Origin: Chamaecrista fasciculata
Lineage: Eukaryota > Streptophyta > Magnoliopsida > Fabales > Fabaceae
NCBI GenBank assembly: GCA_003254925.1
Contig: QANZ01022864.1
Coordinates: 118,686 to 182,685 of the forward strand
DNA: 64,000 bases
Direction: 5' to 3'
Shown: positions 1 through 13,857 of the stretch, piece after piece
How positions within the stretch are numbered: position 1 is the stretch's first letter
Layout of the letters: every line of letters begins with the position of its first letter
Program-made: the position numbers and the translations under genes
Notes under the pieces: model-generated
Databases searched by the model: none
What the model was told of the DNA's origin: nothing
Seen by the model: the letters and a program-made list of their open reading frames with translations, nothing else

Positions 1-233
1 GGGGGAGGCGGCACAAATAATCAAATTTTCTGCCAGAAATTAGTATGTCCCTTGATGGCTTATTTGACTTTTCAATAGAAGCTAATATTTACACTATCTG
101 GCTTTACCTTCTTCTCGCTCCAGCTAGACATTCTGTATTCTGATGCCCAGATCAATTTACTAGTAAAATCCATCTATTTCCTTTACGATGTGTTTGAATT
201 TGATACTTAAAACTCTTCGTGCATATGAACCAG
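1..233 (+). other. Intron tail of the truncated MINDY gene
   Basis: Non-coding, T-rich sequence that ends in an acceptor (AACCAG) at 228-233, directly before the first visible coding exon. The catalytic-cysteine exons of the gene lie to the left of the window. The reading frame runs back through the acceptor to an ATG at 219. Conservation begins only at DNGTANAIGSKS, so that ATG is taken as intronic and not as a start. Confidence 0.7.
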
Positions 234-3200
234 GATAATGGTACTGCTAATGCCATAGGATCAAAGTCGTATAATGCTCTTACGGGCGAGCTTGTTGCTC
301 TTGAAACAAGAAACATGGAAGTTCAGCAGAAAAATAATCCTGAAGAAGATTGCGTTGATTTTGTGGCTGCAACAACTGCAGCTCTTGGTGTTCCTTCTCC
401 AAGTCTTTCAAAAGCCAGGTCATTTGATGATTCCCCACATTCTGTTTCTGACCAAGAAATGCTAAGAAAAGGGGATCTTGAAGAAGAGGCAGAGCTGTTG
501 AGAGTTTTGAAGCTATCAGAGTCAGATTCTGTAGCATCAGTGAGTGATCCTGTCATAGGTCATGCAAATGGAAGGAGTATGTCTGTCAGCATGGATGACA
601 ATACTAGTAACAAGAATGTTATTACTGTAGATTCTAAAGATGAGCTAGATAAGAGAACTGATGCTGAAAATAATGACTTTCATGAACCAGAACCCTTGAT
701 ACCAGATGATTGCACTGCTTCTGGTAATGACAGTAATGAGCACATGTCTTCCGCATCTACTCAGGGGAAAGACAGTAATTTATCCATAAAGACCAATGGC
801 ATAAATTGTCCTGATCAATTAACTTCCATGGAACCGGAAGCATCTATTTGTCAAAATAAGGACAGTCTTGATAAATTGGTTCAGAATGAAAGTGCCACTC
901 TCCTTTCTCCTGCAAAAGACTCTGTGTCTTTGCTTGAGAGCCATACAGAGGTCTCAGAAAGGAGTGAAAAAGTTCAAAGTCAATCCACTCTTACAAATGA
1001 TTCTGGAGCTGCAGATGATTCCCATGGACATGATGCTACAGTGTTATCAATCTTATCCGCAACAGATCAAACCTCAGATTTATCTGGTGGCAGATGTCAG
1101 CAAACTGATGGCTCTGGAGCATTGTCTTCAAGTGTTGATGGGAGTGAGCCCTTATATGAGGGAGAGGAATGTGTATTGGATACAAGAAATACAACTTTTC
1201 ATGATGATGAACCTGTCTATGAAGGTGAGGTGGTGCTAGCAGAACAGGCAGACAAAAGCACATCAGCAGCATCTGATGTAAGAGCTAAGGATGAAATTAC
1301 ACCACAACAAGGTCAGTGTTACTAACCGCTTTATTTTTTAAAGAACTGGTTGTAAGATTCTTGTCATATTGTCATGGATTTTTTTTTTTTAATTTTAATT
1401 TGAGACATCTGTCTCTCTGTGATACTCTTAGGGGAATTGATCAAGAGTTTCTTGAGGAATAATGCTAGTCAGTTGACAATTTATGGGTACGTTATCCTCC
1501 TGTTTTTTAAATATCTCCCATCTTTTCTTCTATGTCTTTGAGGAAGTCTCTTTATACACATTATAAATGCTGTTGCAGCCTTTTCTGTTTACAAGATGGT
1601 CTGAAAGAACGCGAGTTGTGTGTTTTCTTCCGTAACAATCATTTCAGCACCATGTTTAAGGTCAGTACAGGGCTTAAAGTTGTTTTAAATTGCTGATAAG
1701 AACTAATAGAACCTTTTTTTATCAGTGAGAAGGATTATTTAGTTGCTTGGCACTGTCATATATTTTTCAATCCTGAAAATATACTATATATTTCTGTTAC
1801 AGTTTGAGGGTGAACTTTATCTTCTGGCTACTGACCAAGGATACATAAATCAGCCTGATTTGGTGTGGGAAAAACTGAATGAGGTAAATCTTTTCTGAAT
1901 GATCCTTTCAATCTGTGTGTGTATATATTTATGTGTTTATATTTCTTTATGTGAAAAAATATCATATCGGGAATGTGAATTCTCTTGCTTGCTTATCCTT
2001 GCTTAATTCATAACTAATTGCCTGTTTGGTTTTGCTGTGGAGTTTTTGTTGTCACAAGAATCCCTTCTGGAAAAGCACTTTCATAAAAGACGCTTTAAGA
2101 AAAAAAACATTCAACAATACTAGAAATCTTCCTCTATGATCTACCCAAACACCAAATTACTTCTTGGTGAAATCACTTCTCAAAAATGAAATCTCAGAAA
2201 AGCAGAAACCTTGGAGGATGGCTAATTTGTGGTTTTTAGAGGTGTTTCAGATGTTCACTTCTCTTTCATGGCAGAAAAATAAGTTCTACAACCACCTAAA
2301 AACAATTTTGGTTGCTGGCCAAATGCCTTCAAAAATTAGAATCACTTGATAGACGTTCAAATTGTTCAACTGATAAATCATATATAGACACCGACGTGAC
2401 TTGTTTATTACATATATTCTGAATATTATTGGAATTCAATATATTAGTTTGATCTGTACATGTCTTCCAGGTCAATGGTGATACATTGTTTATGACTGGT
2501 AACTTCAAGGAATTCAAGGTAGAAAGCCATGAAAACAATTCCTGGGATGAGCGTAATGCTATGAGCAGCACCGCTGTATGTATATTGTTCAAAAGTGAAA
2601 TATCTAAGCTTGTGAATCTTTCTTTCCTTGATATAAACGTAACTTTACATGTTGCAGGACTACCTTGCCAGCATAGATAGTACAGCACAGCCGGGCTTGG
2701 ATATGAAGTAATTTTTTGTAACTTGTTTCTGGCAAATATATATTTTAATTTTTATATGCCAGCATAGATAACACGTGTTTAATTTATTTTCAGAGTAAAA
2801 TTACTCCTGTTTTGACATCTTCGTATCCTTGTACTATCCATTAGTTTGTTATGTAATGTCTCAACGTTGTTGACATGGCTGATTAAATGAGAACCATATA
2901 ATCTCCTTATATTAATAATGGTTTAGTTAAAACTGTTTTCTTCCCCTTCGAAATTGAAGCCTGTTACTGATTTGTTTGGGCAGGTATTTAGTTCATTAAT
3001 TGAGAACTTACTCTGAAATCTTATTTGTCCTTGTGACAGTTCTGACCTGCAATTAGCAATAGCCTTGCAGCAACAAGAGTTTGAGCAGCCCCCACAGCGG
3101 CATAATAAGCAGCAACCATCCATTGTTGGCAGTTCCAGACTGGTCACTGGTCCCCAGGTAGATTATCTTGTTTGCTTTTTCAACATTAGATCCATTGGGT

Positions 3201-3638
3201 GTTCCTTTATGTAGATCCCACTATCTGCACTGGTTTGGATGCTGTCATTTCCTGTTATCTGTTGCCTTTATACTTATTTGTCCATGAGTATCCGATTGAA
3301 TTTATGTGAACTATATTAAATCTGGATATTGTTGTGGGTCTGTTTTAGTGCAATGTAGGAAGATCATAATTCTCCATTCCACCAATGCCTTTGTTTCATG
3401 CGAGTCACCGAGATGGTTTTATTTTTCTTTTTGGGTATTGTTTTGAGTAAAATACTTTTACTAGTGTTCGTGTCTCTTTATATGAAAATGCATTGGTCTA
3501 ACATTGATACAAATGAAACTGGAGTGTTAAGAATTTGCAAATGGATGCTAATTGTAGGTGGCTAGAAACAGTGGAAGGCAATCTTCATCATCTTCCAGGC
3601 CTGAAGGTAGAAACAAAGAGAAATGTACAGTGATGTGA
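234..3638 (+). CDS. MINDY-family deubiquitinase (DUF544), 3' part
   Basis: The product is a cysteine protease that trims K48-linked ubiquitin chains (family knowledge). Visible exons are 234-1311, 1432-1486, 1579-1660, 1803-1883, 2471-2575, 2658-2707, 3040-3157 and 3558-3638, with closing phases and a TGA at 3636. Motifs seen are the family stretch TANAIGSKSYNALTGELVAL, then LIKSFLRNNASQLTIYGL, then FFRNNHFSTMFK, which holds the catalytic His, then LYLLATDQGY. Near the C-terminus, DLQLAIALQQQEFEQ resembles a ubiquitin-interacting helix. The first exon adds about 300 residues of acidic, Ser/Asp-rich sequence that is probably disordered and splits the catalytic core between the Cys side (outside the window) and the His side. 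The C-terminus is Ser-rich and ends in KCTVM. The ATG and catalytic Cys are not in the window. Confidence 0.9.
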
Positions 3639-5575
3639 ATACCGCAAGCAGAGGAGTCGTGGAAGCTTGCACTTTTTTAATGCGTGTCTTGATTCTATTT
3701 TATCCCGTCTTGGAAACCCTATTTATCATGTGTATGTGATTTAACTGAAGTTTCTTCTGTAAATATTAGAAGTATATATGAAACCAACCTCAGCTTCTCC
3801 CCACTTTTTTTTGTCTGGACTGACCGCCTCTATGAACCGTTCTATTAGCTTTCTGCCAAGAATTTTTATGCTGATTTTGCAGCTTTGAATAGCGAAGAAA
3901 GCCTGACCCCTCAAGGCAAACCTTACTCCTAGTGTTGCCATTTCATCTATCGGTCCTTTGATGTAAAAGCCACAGATTTTATAGTTTGTCGTTTTCAACT
4001 TAGGGGTCAGATGTTGGTTGGGTACGAAAAGTGGAAACATCGTATAAAGATAAAGGAATTGTTATTGAATGGTAGACAAAAGCGGTCGGCATTTAATTTT
4101 TGGGCAAGTATTAGCGTTATAGGCTTATAGCCCATATAAAACGAATAGTTTTAGCAGTTGGATATCTCCACTAAAATCTGAGTTAACATTGTATTGTACT
4201 ATACTACAATGTATATTTCAAAGCGACCGATTAGTGTAACTTACTTGATGATGTCTAAAATATTTAACGTTGCTAATGTTTTATATAATAACATTATCTT
4301 CAGCTGTCAAAAATATTTAGTTTTTTTTTTGGCCAAAATGTAACATATTACTTGCTGATGAAAATGAGTGCCACAATACTCTATACTTTAGGAATCAACG
4401 AAGTTTATGGGTAAATAGTTGAAATATGTTAACACTTCAAAATGCTAATGGTGAGGATGAGGATACATCAGTGAACAAGACTTCATTTGTAGATGGGTGT
4501 ACTTAATTTTTAATTGGCTAATTAGTATATAGAATTTGTACGCATTGTTTGCATGAAGAGTCCAAAAATCTTGAAGAAAGAAATTGAACTCCAATGAAGC
4601 TAAATGAATCAACTAACGCGGGCCCATACCCTTCCGTCGGAAAGTGTTTGTATATATATATTGAATAAAAGACAAAGAGGATGTGAGGGGGCACCGACAA
4701 TCCATCAAACCATTATAATTTTTAGAGTTTCATTCAGCACTCTTCCTCTTTAGTGCTTTTCTTAATTAGTATGTTTTCATAATTTTGAATTAGTAAAAAA
4801 AGGTGAATGGTAAAGGAAAGGGGGACCACAGTGTGTTAGTGTAAAGTGCAGGGCTAGAATTCACTAATGAGAGAAGAAGACGACAGGCCTACACAGGACA
4901 CAGGTCACAGCTGTGATGGTGACCCCAGGTGTTACTTCCGTCGACCACCACCACCACCCTCCTCCATAATAATATCATGCTGCCTTTCTTCTTGGGGATT
5001 GGACTTCGTCCTTTTTTCTCATGCTTTTTTCTTCCTCAATATAGACTATATTATATATGATATGTGACTATGCGGGTCAAAAATAATTAAATTAAAAATT
5101 TTAAAAAAATAAGAAATAATCATGTAGAACTTAATAATTGATAAATTATATAGACAATAGGAGAGAAAGTAATAGATATGATTTTAAAAATTTATTATTT
5201 GATCTTTTAATTTTCACACTTTTAACGATTAGTCCTTGAATAATAGAAATATACTATTTAGTTACTAAATAACTATACATGTCAAATCAAACATTACATA
5301 CATGTTTCCGTGCTCGCTAAGGCACGAAAAACCCCTAGTGTTAAATATATTATGGATTTATACGCTAAACCAATATATTATAAAGTAAGTTATATTTTGG
5401 TATTACCTAGTGTGCGATAATATAACGGGTCTTCGACTCATCAAATATTTTTCTTCTCTTCTACCACATTCGTCACGCCGGTTGAGTTTGGATTGGATTA
5501 GTTGAAGCAAAAGTTTCAAAATTGAGTGGCAATTAAAAATTAATAAATTAAATAAATTATATTTTGGTACTCTGT
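3639..5575. other. Intergenic, 3' UTR and AT-rich DNA
   Basis: The first few hundred bases are probably the 3' UTR of the MINDY gene. The rest is AT-rich with no supported gene. The ORF at 4867-5067 (+) has no recognisable domain and is not called. Confidence 0.5.
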
Positions 5576-5581
5576 AATTTG

Positions 5582-6446
5582 CAGATATAGGATCCTCTAT
5601 AGTGCACTTTAGGTAAAATGCATGTTGGGCTTCGTCACTCCTTTGAAGGCCCATTCTCAAGTCCATCCCAAAGTTTTAGTGTTTCATATCTGAAGTGGAG
5701 TGGAGAGCATGTAAGATAACAAAAGTGTGGAGAGAAAGAAAAACGCAGAAGAGAGAGAGAGAGTAAACCTAGAAACTCATTTTCTCTGGCAGTGGTCACT
5801 TCTAGCGAAATCCAACAGTGCAACCTTCTCCAGTCAAGCTGAAATTTGGAGGGTATGTTCTTGACATCCTAGTCTTGATATCCTAAGGTCAGTTTTTGGA
5901 TTGGAGATGATTTAGGTATTTCGATTGGGTCTTGAACTACTGCTCTGTTTTTGTGCGTTTTCTTTGTTGTCTCAACTTTATTTGTGCTTGGAGATTTGGG
6001 TATTTGTTGGAGGAAGCTTGTGAGTTGAATATATTGTTTTAGGGTCTGTTGAGAGAATATTACCCTAGATATATTTTGTAGGCTCATTTTGTTAATGCTT
6101 CTTGTACCCAAATTTTGTAAGACAATGTCTTTACCTCTTTTGTTGTTGTGAGAGGTTGTATAGTTGTATTCTTTGATTGATGCAATAATAATAATTAGAC
6201 ATTGTTATTTGAATCCTTGGGCAATTTGGCGAAAGTATTGTATTCCATTTTTCTGTTTTGGAATTGTTTAGTGGTTTGTAGCTTTACCGGCATTTCCGCT
6301 TCTGCTGCGCCGTCACCAACCACGCTTCCACCAGTCAATGCAAAGAGATAGGAATATGTTAGAGAAAGGAAGTGTCGGTGAAACTCACTTTATCTCTCTA
6401 CTTTTTTCTTTCTCTCTCTACATTTCACCTAAAATGCACTATAATT
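5582..6446. repeat. Degenerate MITE-related segment with inverted ends
   Basis: The left end (GGATCCTCTATAGTGCACTT at about 5589) and the right end (inverted TATAGTGCATTTTAGGTGAA at about 6423-6442) are inverted copies of one terminal sequence. The right 110 bases, inverted, align over their length with the intact MITE at 48116-48254 (runs AGAGAGAAAG, then GACACTTCC, then ATATTCCTAT). The middle 600 bases are unique. I infer either a larger non-autonomous relative or two decayed insertions. No target duplication could be set. Confidence 0.5.
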
Positions 6447-8684
6447 TGCATGTATTTCACTTTAGTATATCAAAATGGTAGTCATGTGTATATCACGTAT
6501 TCACTTACCGTTATTCTTAACAAAAGTAAACCTTCGGGACTCATTGTTAACGGTGATAATCATAGGCCAATTGAATATCACTGTTTGGACCACATGATAT
6601 CAAAATAAGATAATACCAAATCGTAATTTATCCTCTATTATATATTACAATCACTGTCCGTTACTGATCACTCGCATTACAATATATACAGTTAGGAATT
6701 TACAACCACTATTAGTTCATGCAATGTTTTTACATATTTCTCAACCTCTCCCATACAATAAATATATATCCTTTGTACAACTCAATTGCTTAAGGTGCGC
6801 AATATGATCATTTCTAAATATCAACCACCATCTCCCGTACGTACTTCCTCATCAGCGTGTCATTTATTCATACCAATCTCAGATTTGTAAGTTATAATAA
6901 ATTAATAATTAACCACACACTACTACAGGGCACAGGCCTACAGCTAAAACGGCTTTCAGGTGAATATATATATATTCATGGTAACACTCCAAATTAAAGC
7001 GACGTCTTCCCTTTTCCGGTTTTCCCGATGGCTTTTAAGTTTTCTTCTTAATTCTTATCTTTTTATTTTTCATGTACGTATTTCTCGTTATTGGAGATGA
7101 TTAAGGGTGGAGGTGAGAAATGTTTTGAATCTTTTTATTTTTTATTTTTAACGGAGGGAAAGGCTGTGAGTCCTTATTATGAATACCTTTTGGTATCGAT
7201 ATGGCTAGGAAAAAGAAAATGAGGGCAAATTAAACAAATGGTCACGTGGGATTACTACGTTGGACCTACCACCTCATATTGTTCACAAGGTTTTTCAGGT
7301 TTGTTGATGATGATGATGATGATGTTGTGCATTGTATGTGGGGCTATTCCATCAGCAGAAGCATCAGAGGCAAGTTTGGCCTGATTGACAATATCCTTTC
7401 GTGTCCCATATTCATGAATTTACAACCATCACTTGTTCTTTTCATATTGATATTTGGTCTGCTCCCTTCCATTCTTGGCCAACATTATTATGAATTATGA
7501 TTTTTAATTAACGACTCAAGGCAGGCTTGGATATATATATATACTAGAGGCTTTGCGTGTCTTAACGGGCACGCAAATATATATGTAAAATAAATGAGGG
7601 ACTAAATCGTTAACACAGTAAAAAAGAAGGGATCAAATAATAATTTTTCTCTTATTATTAATTTTATACTATAGTTTTAAAATGTGGACGACCAGAAAGG
7701 GGTAGAGTCATATAATATAAGATATATATGTATATACTTTATTTTAACGGGGGAAAAACAAAACAATGAGATAAAATATGCTTTTCTTTTTCTCTTTTTG
7801 TTTTTAGGTGGAACCAAACCTAAAACATAATTGGACATTTTTAATTTTGTCATTCGATAATTTTGGTTTTTGGGTATTAAGTTCCTAGTTTTCAACGCTA
7901 CCACCCACACTTGCGACAAAAGTAATCCAACAACAAGCGCTATATTAATTTATATAATTCATTTTTTACAATTAATTTATAATTTCTTTATATATATATA
8001 TATTCTAATTAGGTTCAACCACCCTTGTACCCACCCACCAAGCTATTAGCTAGGCAACTTCCACAGTTTCCACCATATATAACCATATATGTACCCACCT
8101 TATATTAATTCCGAATCTTTAGTTGGTTGCATAAAAAATATATTAATCATAACATGAAAAGAAGAATTGATTTATGGAAACATAGATTAACATAGAAAGG
8201 CATAGTTGGAGTTGGAGAGATTAGACAATTAATACAATCTTGAGTGGTGGGTGGCGTTGTCAAATTGGGATTGGTTCACCAATTATAGGGTCTTACTCAA
8301 ATGTGCTAATGAAGCCTCTAATTACACATTTGGTGGTGATGATTGATGAATCACCTCCTTTTTTTCATTTTAAATAACTAAACATTGCAATGATGTTCAT
8401 TTCCACCCCCCTTTGATTTGATTTCACGTACCCACCATACCAGAATATTTAGACACCTATCCATTCCAAACACTAGGTACATATTCAAAATACAGACAAT
8501 TTAAGCATAACAGTTGTATAACGAGCACACCAGCTGCGGCCATTAATTAATTAAATTAAACACTTGAAAGCTCAAATTAAAGCTCCGTCTCCTTCACCTT
8601 ATCTTATCCTAAACCACTAATAACAACCTTCTAATTTATTTTAAGGAAAGAAATGGGAAAAAAAATAGTTCGGTCAAAATAAAA
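6447..8684. other. Intergenic AT-rich DNA
   Basis: No gene is supported. Short ORFs here lack domains and have AT-driven composition. There are short TATA runs near 6966 and 7989 and a (GAT)n run near 7305-7325. Confidence 0.5.
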
Positions 8685-8835
8685 ATTGAATCCTTTAGAG
8701 TTTTTTCACCATGAATTTTGAGAGAAAAAAGAAGAAGAGAGAGATAATCTGATTCTCATAAAATAATAATATATAAGACTCACATTTTCTCTTTCTCCTT
8801 CTTTATTTCTTTCTCAAACTTCACAAAAAAATATT
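8685..8835. repeat. Dispersed repeat shared with 42960-43112
   Basis: The segment TTGAATCC...TTAGAG, a GA-rich block, ATATAAGACTCACAT..., and CTCAAACTTCACAAAAAA recurs in the same orientation and order at about 42960-43112 in the last intron of the HOTHEAD gene. The two ends are loosely inverted (TTTTTTCACCATG...TTGAG and CTCAA...TTCACAAAAAAA). A MITE is likely. Its class was not determined. Confidence 0.5.
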
Positions 8836-9600
8836 TATTTATTGTTGTGTTAGATGGGATTGATTGGGTAAGTAATGAAGTGGAGGGTGGAAGCTTGAAG
8901 TTGAATAGAAAAATGAAAGGTAGATCCAATTCCATGCACCCAACACAAAAGAGTGTAAAAGGAGTACTAGTCAATAATTATAAGACCTGATGAGCGAAAC
9001 CATGTGAGAAAACAATTCTCTACGGATAACTCAAGATTATGATCACCAATCAACATCACATCAACGTACCTAACCTTAGCCCCAAAAAATTGAACGCTTT
9101 ATTCAGAGAGGAAAATGAAAAAGAAATGAAATTTGTCAGGCTACAGAAGCAGCTTTATCTTCTTTTTCTGACCTCGCTTCCAACCTCTCCTTTCATAGTA
9201 ATGATTCTGCACCTTACTCTTTTTTTTTTTTTCTTTTTCCCCTCGCTCGCTTTCTCTGAATCGAAACAAAATTTGAATCCTCCAATTCTCTCTCTCTCTC
9301 TCTCACAAGTCCCACGCAGAGCTAGGCAGAGAGACAGAAGATAGAACCCGGCCGCATAAAAATCGTTTGAATGGTTCTTCTTCTTCCTCTTTCTCTTTCT
9401 GTGTGTAAGTAAGTAAACAAAAATCTTTGTTTCTGTGGCTGGTTAGAGCAGAAAGTTGTGCGTCCCAGATCCCTATAAGCAATACAAGACAAATTAAAGT
9501 GTGTGGTTCTTTTAATTTTCTCTCTCTGAAATTAAATTCGTGGTCCTCCACCTCTGGTTTTGGTTTTATAATCGTGGATCTCCATCTCTAGAAATCAAAT
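8836..9600 (+). promoter_or_regulatory. Likely promoter and 5' leader of KNAT7
   Basis: The stretch before the KNAT7 ATG turns pyrimidine-rich, with a T-run at 9221-9240 and (CT)n at about 9286-9304. This is typical of plant 5' leaders. No intron in the leader can be proved. ORFs on both strands here are low-complexity products of these repeats. Confidence 0.4.
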
Positions 9601-10468
9601 ATGCTTCAGGGAGAGGAAGCAAGGTTAGGAATAATGATGGGAGGAGAAGGTGAAGAACAGCGAGAAATGAAAACAGAGATAGCGAATCATCCTCTGTGTG
9701 AACAGCTTCTTGCGGCTCATGTGGCTTGTCTTCGTGTGGCCACTCCAATCGATCAGCTTCCTCTAATCGACGCTCAGTTATCTCATTCTCACCACATACT
9801 CTCTTCTTATGCTGCCTCTGCTTCCCATCATACTCATTCTCTTCATCGTCAAGACCTTGATAACTTCCTCGTATATTCCATTTCATTTTCTATTCTCTTC
9901 TTTACTAATTCCTCTATTATAATATTTGATATTTCACTCGTCTTATTTTCATTTGTTCCTTGCAGGCTCAATATTTGATAGTGTTGTGTACTTTCAAGGA
10001 ACAGCTTCAGCAACATGTCAGGGTCCATGCCGTCGAAGCTGTCATGGCTTGCCGTGATATTGAAAACACCTTACAAGCTCTCACCGGTACACTACTTACT
10101 CTTCTTTCTTTCTTTCTTTGTTTTGGATTATATTAATAATTAATAATACAAGTGTTTTAATTTGGGGGATTGGATAGCTAGGGGTTAATTAAGAGTTGTG
10201 TTGTGGTATTCATCATGTGTTGGGGTCGATCTTTTGCAGAGATTTCAGATATTTCTGGTAACAAGTGCATTTACTTTATATTTTTTCTTGCGTTCGACAG
10301 GATTTGGAAGGAGGCTATAGTATAGTGTATAGGTTTTCATTGTCAGTTTAGGTAATGGGATTGCTGGTAGGGTCTACTGTTTACTATGATAATATGATTT
10401 GGTGAATACACAAACGGGAAGGGTTAGTTATTATTAGTGATTTCTGACATGGTGAATATATCAAACTC

Positions 10469-10502
<34 letters not shown>

Positions 10503-12180
10503 ACCAACAATTACTATTGCCGCATCACAACAATTTGTTTCTTCCCCAAAACCAACTTCCATTTTTTCCTTTTTATATCCCTAATAATTAACATGCACTC
10601 AATTGTTTTTTATTTTATTTTATTTTTACTTTTCTCGAAACTGTATTTCTCAGGGTTTACTTATTGATATCAACTAGCATTTACAGTTCAGTACGTCAAC
10701 TTACATGTATTATGAGTTATGACAATATGATATATATATATATATATATAATAAAATGGTAGACATGTTATTGGAATGATCATTTAGTATTTAACAATAT
10801 CTGAAACAAGACGGTCTTCAACAAAAGATATATTTGAAGAATAATAAAAAAATCTTTTATGTGGATTGATTGAATATTTTTTTTTATTTTTTAAAATAGA
10901 ATTTTTGGTCTAACTCTTAATAAATATTTTTTTACCTTACAATGTATATGAGTACTCAGTTATTTTTTTTTTCGTGGAAAATGGAATTCAATAACATAGG
11001 GTTGAACAAGTACGAGTGACTCAGTTATTATTACTATAGTGCAATTCATAAATGATATAGTAGGCAGGCATTTTCTAATGTCTACCTAATAATCCTCTTT
11101 CTCAATGTCTTGACTTTTTTCTGATTTGAATTCTATAAAGATTTATAAAAATGTGAACGAAAAGATTCATTAATCGTAATTTGTACGTATATAGGATGGC
11201 AAAAAATGAATTGATCATATAAAATTCTACCTGTAATGTTAGGTGTAATTGATGATACAGAGAAACGTTTTAATTAATTTAATTAGTTACTTGGGAAAGT
11301 CTAGCTAGTTAATTGGGTTTTGTCTGTCAGATACAGGACTAACCGACTAAGTAATAAAATTTAGTATGGAAGCACAAGAAATTGAGGGAGGCTAGCTAGC
11401 TCCAATATATACATAATCGTATGTATATATTATTATTTAAAAAAAAAGGGTTGAATTTCAGGTGTAAGTTTGGGTGAAGGAAGTGGTGCAACAATGTCGG
11501 ATGATGAAGATGATTTGCAAATGGATTTCTCTTTGGATCAATCTGGCACTGAAGGTCACGACATGATGGGATTTGGTCCATTGCTTCCTACGGAATCTGA
11601 AAGGTCACTGATGGAAAGAGTTCGTCAGGAGCTAAAGATTGAGCTGAAGCAGGTTCTTCTTAATTAATAAATTAAAATCGTTAGGAATCAAGTGTGTGTC
11701 GTTGATTATTTCTATATATTTTGAACATATGCATGTAGGGCTTTAAATCAAGAATTGAAGATGTGAGGGAGGAAATATTAAGGAAAAGAAGAGCTGGGAA
11801 ATTACCAGGTGACACAACTTCGGTTTTGAAGAACTGGTGGCAGCAACACTCAAAATGGCCCTACCCAACTGTAAGCCACCATCTTCTTCATACTTAAAAA
11901 ATATTGCTTCTAGCCTTCTAGACCTTGGTGTTAGATATTATGCTTATGCATGCACATATTCTATATATATATCTCTATGCTTGGGCATTGGAATGTTACA
12001 ACTTGTGATGAAATATTAATGTGTTAATTAATATTTCAGGAAGATGACAAGGCAAAACTTGTGGAGGAGACAGGGCTGCAGCTGAAGCAGATCAATAATT
12101 GGTTCATCAACCAAAGGAAACGCAATTGGCATAGCAACTCTCAATCAGTCACATCTTTGAAGTCCAAGCGCAAGAGGTAG
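9601..12180 (+). CDS. KNAT7: KNAT7, class II KNOX homeodomain factor
   Basis: A nuclear transcription factor that regulates secondary-wall formation in fibres and vessels (family knowledge). Exons are 9601-9870, 9966-10086, 11462-11652, 11739-11870 and 12040-12180, giving 284 residues, close to the usual length of about 290. KNOX1 ([20 protein letters not shown]) lies near residues 27-70 and KNOX2 ([20 protein letters not shown]) near 85-132. These are followed by an acidic linker ([11 protein letters not shown]), the ELK region ([14 protein letters not shown]) and the TALE homeodomain with a Pro-Tyr-Pro insertion (WPYPTEDD). WFINQRKR lies at 259-266. The linker [20 protein letters not shown] and the tail SLKSKRKR are characteristic of KNAT7 among class II members. 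The 1375-base second intron holds a (CT)n tract. The ATG fits the conserved N-terminus. Neighbour order also matches Arabidopsis KNAT7. Confidence 0.95.
10466..10502. repeat. (CT)n microsatellite in KNAT7 intron 2
   Basis: About 37 bases of CT dinucleotides with one CCC interruption lie inside the second intron. Confidence 0.85.
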
Positions 12181-12272
12181 AGCCCAGGTCATCACCAAAG
12201 GAATCAAACACTCACATATATATAATATAATTGCGATATATGATTAATGAATGGACTCAGGACTAATTACTT

Positions 12273-12303
<31 letters not shown>

Positions 12304-13857
12304 TAGTACGTATGTAGGATTGAGGATTGAGTGATGCTGGATAAGCAGATCGTAACGATAAATTGATATATATAGATCGATGATGCATGTTGTAAGATAG
12401 CTTAATTAGGAAGGGGATATTTGTAAAACTTGTAACTGCTGCATTTGTTTCTTTTGATGAGGAACATGATTCTTAACCCTATTTTGTTTTGTAAAATGTT
12501 TGCTACGTTTGACTCGCTTCAGAAGATTTTATTACCTACACGGCTACACATACTACACTGCTTTCATTATTGCACCACTCAATGCTTCTTTATTTGTTTA
12601 AATAAGAATAATTAATAATACTTTGTAAAGTGCGCTTTAGATATTAGTACGCCGCCATAAGCACCAGCTGCGATCATAATGATGAATCAGCAGGTAATAA
12701 TCTGGTTGAATTATAATAATAAATTAAGAATCCTCGTGCGTGTAACCCTAAATATATATAGAATAGGAAGGAAAGTGAAATGGGGTGGATTGAGCAAAGT
12801 TGATGTGTGTGTTAGTGCGAACTTGAAGGAGAAATTAATTATAAAATTGGGAACATCCATCGATCGGAAAGCTGAGCTCAATCTCATCACATCAATGCTT
12901 GATGGATGAACACGATCGGTCCTTGTCGTCCATCACGAAATCATTATAATTTATAGGACAAGTGTTAATTAATAATTACGATAATGCGCCATTACGTTTT
13001 TGCCCAAGAATCTAGATTATTAATCATTCAGAAAGTGAACTATTATATATTGCGGATTTTTTTAGGGGGGGTTCATTATTCCTCCACAATGTATTGCACC
13101 TCTTAATTTATAAACAGAATTACAGCTAGAGTAAAAACAGATCCTTCAAGTGCTTTTCTTAAGCAAGATAGCCTTAATTCTTAGTTCCTCATAGTTTAGA
13201 AATTACTCCAAATTATAGATAGGTCATAGGTTCATCATTTTTGTCCACAAATTATGTTGTCTGAAGTGGCGGTAGGATTTTAGGATCCTCTATATTCCTA
13301 TTCCACTTTGATTAAAGAAGAACGAGATAAAGACCATTAACCATTATTATATTATATACTTTTATGGATGAACATGACGACTATTGACGAGCAAGTATGT
13401 ATTTCCCGATCGAGTTTAATGACATTTTTACAATCAAACCCTTCATACATATATAGCTAATAGTAAAAAGGCAAATAAGCCTAGCTATTAACTCTTTTTT
13501 AAAATCCAGAGAATAAATACCGATCGAAAGCTCTATTAGGCCAAAAAAAATAATACCGAAAGCTCTATAAACATTTCGACCATTAAGTACATTTGACACC
13601 TCGAGGTGGCAAAGTTGAATAAATCCTTGAAACTATATAGTTTTTCATTTTTTAATATTTTGACTTAATAGCATCATTTTATATGTTCGATTGGGATTGA
13701 ATGAAAGATGCCTGTGAAAAGAAAATGACAATTCAATCTTTTTTGCATGTTATTAACATGACATGGTTTTTATGATTAATTTTAGGTGAAGATGATTCTC
13801 TTTACATGCTTAATGTAAAGGTGCAACGATTGAACTTGCACAACGGAATGATGTTTC
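12181..13857. other. KNAT7 3' UTR and intergenic DNA
   Basis: CT and TA runs at 12272-12302 lie in the presumed 3' UTR. A short piece at about 13279-13300 (TTTTAGGATCCTCTATATTCC) resembles the end of the MITE at 48116. No gene is supported. Confidence 0.5.
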
